In this document: in pieces, positions 60,242-64,000 of the stretch
How the letters are laid out: every line of letters begins with the position of its first letter
How positions within the stretch are numbered: the stretch's first letter is position 1
Source: Erythrobacter sp.
Lineage (GTDB): Bacteria; Pseudomonadota; Alphaproteobacteria; Sphingomonadales; Sphingomonadaceae
Length of the DNA stretch: 64,000 nucleotides
Direction of reading: 5' to 3'
Assembly (NCBI GenBank): GCA_019739335.1
Contig: CP073261.1
Location: 1,974,001 to 2,038,000 of the forward strand
Made by a program: the position numbers and the translations under genes
Notes under the pieces: generated by a model
What the model was told of the DNA's origin: nothing
The model's input: the letters and a program-made list of their open reading frames with translations, nothing else
Databases searched by the model: none

Positions 60242-61825
60242 CTAACCCGGCAACGCCTCCATAAACACCCCCGCGCCCGGCCCCAGCGGCAGATCGAGCA
60301 CCACCCAGGCGACCATCAGCAGCGTCCCCGCTGCCAAAATGCCCAAGCAATAGGGCATCATCATCGCGGTCAGGCTGCCGAGGCCGAAAGTGCGGTTCCA
60401 GCGCTGACAGAAGATCAGGATCAGCGGAAAATAGACCATCAGCGGGGTGACGATGTTGGTGGCACTGTCACCCACGCGATAGGCCGCCGTGGTCATTTCC
60501 GGCGAGATGCCCACCAGCATCAGCATCGGCACCAGCACAGGGGCGAGGATCGACCACTTGGCGCTGGCCGAGCCAATCAGCAGGTTGAGCGCCGCGCCGA
60601 AGAACAGGATCGCCACCAGCATGGCCCAGATCGGCAGTCCGCTGGCCTTCAGCGCGTCCGCGCCCGTTACCGCCAGCACCAGCCCCATGTTGGACCAGGC
60701 GAACATCGCCACGAAATGCGCGGCGACGAAGCTGAGGACGAGGTAATAGGCCATGTCCTTCATCGCCTCTGCCATCATCCCGATCAGATCGCGATGATTG
60801 CCGATGGTGCCCGCCGCACGGCCATAGACATATCCGGGCAACAGGAAGACCAGCAGGAAGAACGGCAGCAGGCTCTTGTAGAACGGTGTCATCCGGCCTT
60901 CGGGCGGCGCGGCGGCGTCGATCAGTGGCGCGTTCGGGCCTATGGTCAGCCAGGTCCACAGGAGCACGAGCGCCACTACCACCAGCCCGGCATTGCGCAG
61001 GCCGCGCTTCTGTTCAGGGGAGACCTGCCCGGCGGTTTCGCCAAGCGGTGCATCGCCCGCCAGCGCCGGATCGTAGAGGCCCAGCCGCGGTTCGAGCACG
61101 CGGTCGGTTATGAACCAGATTACCGGCAGGTAGGCCACCAGCATCGCGGCGATGAAGTACCAGTTGCCCGCGATATTGGCGGTGTAGGTGCCGAATACCG
61201 TCTTCACTGCCGCCTCGGTGATGCCCAGCAGCAGCGCATCGAGCTGGCCGGGAAGCAGGTTGGCGCTGAATGCTCCGGACACGGCGGCAAAGCTGACCCC
61301 GATCCCCACCAGCGGATGTCGGCCCGCTGCGTGATAAATGATTGCCGCCAGCGGGATCATCACCACAAAAGCGGCATCGGCGGCGTGGTTGGCCATCATG
61401 CAGGCGAAGGCGACTGCCGGAGTCAGCCAGAAACGCGGCGCCCTGGCGACAGTGGCGCGCATTGCTGTCGTGAACAGGCCCGATCGCTCCGCGACTCCCG
61501 CGCCCAGCATCACTACCAGCACGAAGCCCAGCGGCGGAAAGCGGGTGAAGGTTTCGGGCATTTCGGTCAGCAGGCGGCGCAGGTTTTCGGTCGAGAGCAG
61601 GCTGTCGACCGTGACAATGCGGAAAGTGCCGGTTGCGGGATCGATTTCCGCGGGGTGTGGGGCAGACCATCCGGCCATGCTGGCGGCGACCGAAATCGCC
61701 ACCAGCACGCCGATAAAATAAACGAACAGCAGCACCGGATCGGGCAGGCGGTTGCCCGTCCGCTCGATCCAGCCGAGAAAGCCTGCCTGTGTCTCGCCCT
61801 GTGCTGCCGCGCCCGCTGCCGTCAT
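60242..61825 (-). CDS. AbgT-family transporter (copy 2)
   Basis: 527 residues with about 11 helices. Signatures 'FLGWIERTGNRLPDPVLLFVYFIG' at the start, 'ERSGLFTTAMRATVARAPRFWLTPAVAFACMMANHAADAAFVVMIPLAA' and 'YRVGDSATNIVTPLMVYFPLIL' match AbgT. The family contains p-aminobenzoyl-glutamate importers and MtrF/YdaH-type sulfonamide exporters. Downstream of and highly similar to the neighbouring AbgT gene, 66 bp apart, so a tandem duplication. Confidence 0.93.
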   Translation of the reverse strand: MTAAGAAAQGETQAGFLGWIERTGNRLPDPVLLFVYFIGVLVAISVAASMAGWSAPHPAEIDPATGTFRIVTVDSLLSTENLRRLLTEMPETFTRFPPLGFVLVVMLGAGVAERSGLFTTAMRATVARAPRFWLTPAVAFACMMANHAADAAFVVMIPLAAIIYHAAGRHPLVGIGVSFAAVSGAFSANLLPGQLDALLLGITEAAVKTVFGTYTANIAGNWYFIAAMLVAYLPVIWFITDRVLEPRLGLYDPALAGDAPLGETAGQVSPEQKRGLRNAGLVVVALVLLWTWLTIGPNAPLIDAAAPPEGRMTPFYKSLLPFFLLVFLLPGYVYGRAAGTIGNHRDLIGMMAEAMKDMAYYLVLSFVAAHFVAMFAWSNMGLVLAVTGADALKASGLPIWAMLVAILFFGAALNLLIGSASAKWSILAPVLVPMLMLVGISPEMTTAAYRVGDSATNIVTPLMVYFPLILIFCQRWNRTFGLGSLTAMMMPYCLGILAAGTLLMVAWVVLDLPLGPGAGVFMEALPG

Positions 61826-61891
61826 TTTTGTCCCCCGTCTGGCGGAGAGACTGTCACGACAGGCGGGCGCGGTCCAGCCCTATGCCCGGCC

Positions 61892-63508
61892 TTACGGCGT
61901 GGCGGTGGCCGGGGCTGTTGGCGCGACTGCCGTAGGTACCTCCATGAACACGCTCGCTCCCGGCCCGAGCGGCAGGTCCAGCGCAACCCAGCCCACGGTC
62001 ATCAGCACGCCCACGATCATCAGGCCGATGGAATAGGGCAGCATCGTTGCGGCCAGCGATCCGAGGCCGAAATCGCTCTGCCAGCGCTGGCAGAAGATCA
62101 GGATCAGCGGGAAGTAAACCATCAGCGGGGTGATGATGTTGGTCGCACTGTCGCCCACGCGATACGCCGCCGTTGCCATTTCCGGCGAAATGCCCAGCAG
62201 CATCAGCATCGGCACCAGCACCGGAGCGAGCAGCGCCCACTTGGCGCTGGCCGAACCCACGAACAGGTTGAGCAGGGCTGCCACAATCACGATTGCGCCG
62301 AGCAGTGCCCAGGCCGGGAGGCCCAGGCCGCCGAGGAAATCCGCGCCGTTCACGGCGAGGATCAGGCCAAGGTTGGACCAGGCGAACATCGCCACGAAAT
62401 GCGCGGCGGCGAAGGCGAGGACGAGGTAATAGGCCATGTCGCCCATCGAACCGGACATCATCTTCACCAGATCGCGATGATCGCCGATCACTCCAGCGCC
62501 CTTGCCGTAGGCCCAGCCCGCCAGCAGGAAGAGCAGGAAAAAGCCGCCGACCAGGCTCTGGTAGAACGGTGTCAGCTGCGCTTCGGCACTGGCGGTCTCG
62601 TCAATCAGCGGAGTGCCGGGGCCGAAGGTGAACAGCCCCCACAGCGCGCAGACGGCAAGCACGGCAAGCCCGGCCCATTTGAGGCCCTTCTTTTCGCCGA
62701 AGGTAAGCGCGCGGTCCTGCTGTTCGTCATCAGCCGGGCGACCGGCCATCGCGGGGTTCCAGGTGCCGAGGCGCGGTTCGATCATCCGGTCGGTCACGAA
62801 CCAGATGACCGGCAGGAAAATGAAGGTCATCCCGGCGATGAAATACCAGTTGCCCGCGATATTGGCGGTAAAATCTCCGAACACGGTCTCCACGGCCGCC
62901 TCGGTAATGCCGAACAGCAATGCATCGAGCTGACCGGGAACGAGATTGGCGGAAAAGCCGCCCGAAACCCCGGCGAAGGCTGCTGCGATCCCTGCAATCG
63001 GATGGCGCCCGGCGGCGTGGAAGATGATGCCCGCCAGCGGAATCAGCACGACATATGCCGCATCGGCAGCAAGGTTGCCGATCATTCCGACCAGCACCAC
63101 GATCGGGGTCAGTAGCGTCTTGGGGGCATTGCGAACGCCCGCGCGCATCGCGGTGCCGAACAGGCCGGACCGTTCCGCCACGCCCGCTCCCAGCATCACC
63201 ACCAGCACATAGCCGAGCGGATGGAAGTGAGTGAATGTGGCGGGCATTTCCACCCACAGCCGGGCGATGTTCTCCGCGCTCAGCAAGCTGACGGCATCGA
63301 TCACCCGGTTGGTGCCGGTCGCCTCGTCGATTTCCACCGGATGGGCGGCGGACAGACCGGCAAGGCTGGCCACGATCGAGATCACCACCAGGATAGCGAT
63401 CAGCCAGAAGAACAGGAAAACCGGATCGGGCAGCTTGTTGCCCGTGCGTTCGATATAGCCCAGAAAGCCCTTCTGCGGCTGGGGCGGGGTGGCGGCAGTT
63501 TCGTTCAT
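61892..63508 (-). CDS. AbgT-family transporter (copy 1)
   Basis: 538 residues from ATG 63508, which has AGGAA upstream; the frame extends 51 codons further but without homology. Same family signatures: 'FLGYIERTGNKLPDPVFLFFWLI', 'ERSGLFGTAMRAGVRNAP', 'YRVGDSATNIITPLMVYFPLIL'. Two or more AbgT copies in tandem are unusual and may differ in substrate or energy coupling. Directly upstream of copy 2, likely cotranscribed. Confidence 0.93.
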   Translation of the reverse strand: MNETAATPPQPQKGFLGYIERTGNKLPDPVFLFFWLIAILVVISIVASLAGLSAAHPVEIDEATGTNRVIDAVSLLSAENIARLWVEMPATFTHFHPLGYVLVVMLGAGVAERSGLFGTAMRAGVRNAPKTLLTPIVVLVGMIGNLAADAAYVVLIPLAGIIFHAAGRHPIAGIAAAFAGVSGGFSANLVPGQLDALLFGITEAAVETVFGDFTANIAGNWYFIAGMTFIFLPVIWFVTDRMIEPRLGTWNPAMAGRPADDEQQDRALTFGEKKGLKWAGLAVLAVCALWGLFTFGPGTPLIDETASAEAQLTPFYQSLVGGFFLLFLLAGWAYGKGAGVIGDHRDLVKMMSGSMGDMAYYLVLAFAAAHFVAMFAWSNLGLILAVNGADFLGGLGLPAWALLGAIVIVAALLNLFVGSASAKWALLAPVLVPMLMLLGISPEMATAAYRVGDSATNIITPLMVYFPLILIFCQRWQSDFGLGSLAATMLPYSIGLMIVGVLMTVGWVALDLPLGPGASVFMEVPTAVAPTAPATATP

Positions 63509-63605
63509 GTGCGAATTCCTGTCGGCAATTGAGATCGATCTGGCGTAACACGCGCAGCGGCGTAGGTCTTTACCGCCGCAGACGCATTCCCCATCTAGGA
63601 CGATA

Positions 63606-64000
63606 ATGACCGATACGCTTCTTCTCGCAAGCATCCTGATCCCTTGCTTAATCGTCGCCATTGTTTTTCATGAGGTCGCCCATGGCTGGACCGCGCTGAT
63701 GCTGGGCGATCCCACCGCGCAGGAGCAGCGGCGATTGAGCCTCAACCCCCTGCGGCATGTGGACCCTATCGGCACACTGTTGGTGCCGGGTGGGCTGGCA
63801 CTGGCGGGATTGCCGGTGTTCGGCTGGGCCAAGCCAGTGCCGGTAAACAAGTGGCGACTCAAAAATCCGCGCTTCGGGATGATGGCAGTTGCGGCGGCGG
63901 GGCCAGGGACCAATTTTGTCCTGGCGCTGATGGGCGCGGTAGGGCTGGGCCTGTTCGCCGCATCGGTCGATCCCTTTTCGCCAAGCGATCCCGGCGTGAT
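63606..64000 (+). CDS. Site-2 protease family (M50) protein, 3'-truncated
   Basis: The reading frame from ATG 63606 is open to the window edge (131 residues seen). HExxH zinc site in 'IVFHEVAHGW' near residue 21, 'SLNPLRHVDPIGTLLVP' and 'GWAKPVPVNKWRLKNPRFGMM' belong to the M50 zinc metalloprotease group, with a 'AAGPGTNFVLAL' membrane helix. Short SREBP-like proteins of this type cleave in the membrane; this is not RseP because no PDZ domain precedes the second motif so far. The C-terminus is outside the window. Confidence 0.9.
   Translation, partial: MTDTLLLASILIPCLIVAIVFHEVAHGWTALMLGDPTAQEQRRLSLNPLRHVDPIGTLLVPGGLALAGLPVFGWAKPVPVNKWRLKNPRFGMMAVAAAGPGTNFVLALMGAVGLGLFAASVDPFSPSDPGV

Noticed and set aside
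60173..63115. 980-codon frame opposite the AbgT genes
   Set aside because: His/Gln/Arg-rich shadow frame that overlaps tdk and both AbgT genes; no coherent protein.

Overview
The window is a 64 kb piece of a high-GC alphaproteobacterial chromosome, almost certainly a member of the Sphingomonadales close to Erythrobacter/Altererythrobacter. The evidence is the style of the encoded proteins (sphingomonad-type TonB-dependent receptors, CrtZ carotenoid hydroxylase, BLUF photoreceptor, ATPase zeta inhibitor, DUF3422 protein, PagL-like enzyme), together with CIRCE-controlled groESL and short GC-rich hairpin repeats between genes. There are no rRNA genes, phage genes or insertion sequences. One tRNA-Arg(UCU) is present. 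Both window edges cut a gene (LVIVD-repeat protein on the left, M50 site-2 protease on the right).

Layout. 1-5.2 kb: copper block, with copAB on the minus strand divergent from csoR and a glutaredoxin-MauE fusion, and a palindromic CsoR-type operator between them. 5.3-7.4 kb: groEL-groES with a CIRCE and an RpoH-like promoter. 7.4-10.7 kb: MATE pump, lipoprotein cytochrome c, PagL-like protein, BLUF protein. 11-19.7 kb: rpoB-rpoC. 19.8-30 kb: small lipoprotein, conserved hypothetical, gltX, a zinc-type TonB receptor preceded by a 20-21 bp periodic GGTGAC repeat, typA, and a second TonB receptor. 30-36.2 kb: RDD and DUF805 membrane proteins, a YbbAP-type ABC transporter next to tesA, and recF. 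36.2-39.3 kb: a sigma54 locus with two micropeptides and a mini PspC, queuosine-precursor transporter, tRNA-Arg, GH43 lipoprotein, and an orphan sigma54 promoter. 39.3-46 kb: SRAP, grxD-bolA-zeta subunit, leuD/leuC with a DNA glycosylase between them, thioesterase, crtZ. 46-52.4 kb: DUF3422, sufE, and a greatly expanded phage-shock-protein (psp) operon with divergent pspF. 52.5-59 kb: rimP-nusA-ylxR-infB-rbfA. 59-64 kb: DUF4126, tdk, two tandem AbgT transporters, M50 protease.

The most interesting content is a PspF/sigma54 envelope-stress regulon that looks larger than the textbook one. The psp operon (51.3 down to 47.8 kb) contains a 51-residue leader peptide, pspA, pspB, pspC and then six more tightly coupled genes. 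Each encodes a single-helix membrane protein ending in a coiled-coil motif of the form LERIVTD...EIExLR, which resembles the tail of PspB. A second locus 15 kb away (36.2-36.9 kb) has the same operator palindrome (TGGGAA-N3-TTCCCA) placed exactly 84 bp from the -24 element, and encodes two paralogous ~41-residue single-helix peptides plus a 69-residue PspC-domain protein. A third sigma54 promoter at 39.2 kb, close in sequence to the psp promoter, has no obvious gene behind it and may drive a small RNA. All function statements here come from reading the sequence and from general knowledge of the families; no database search was run.
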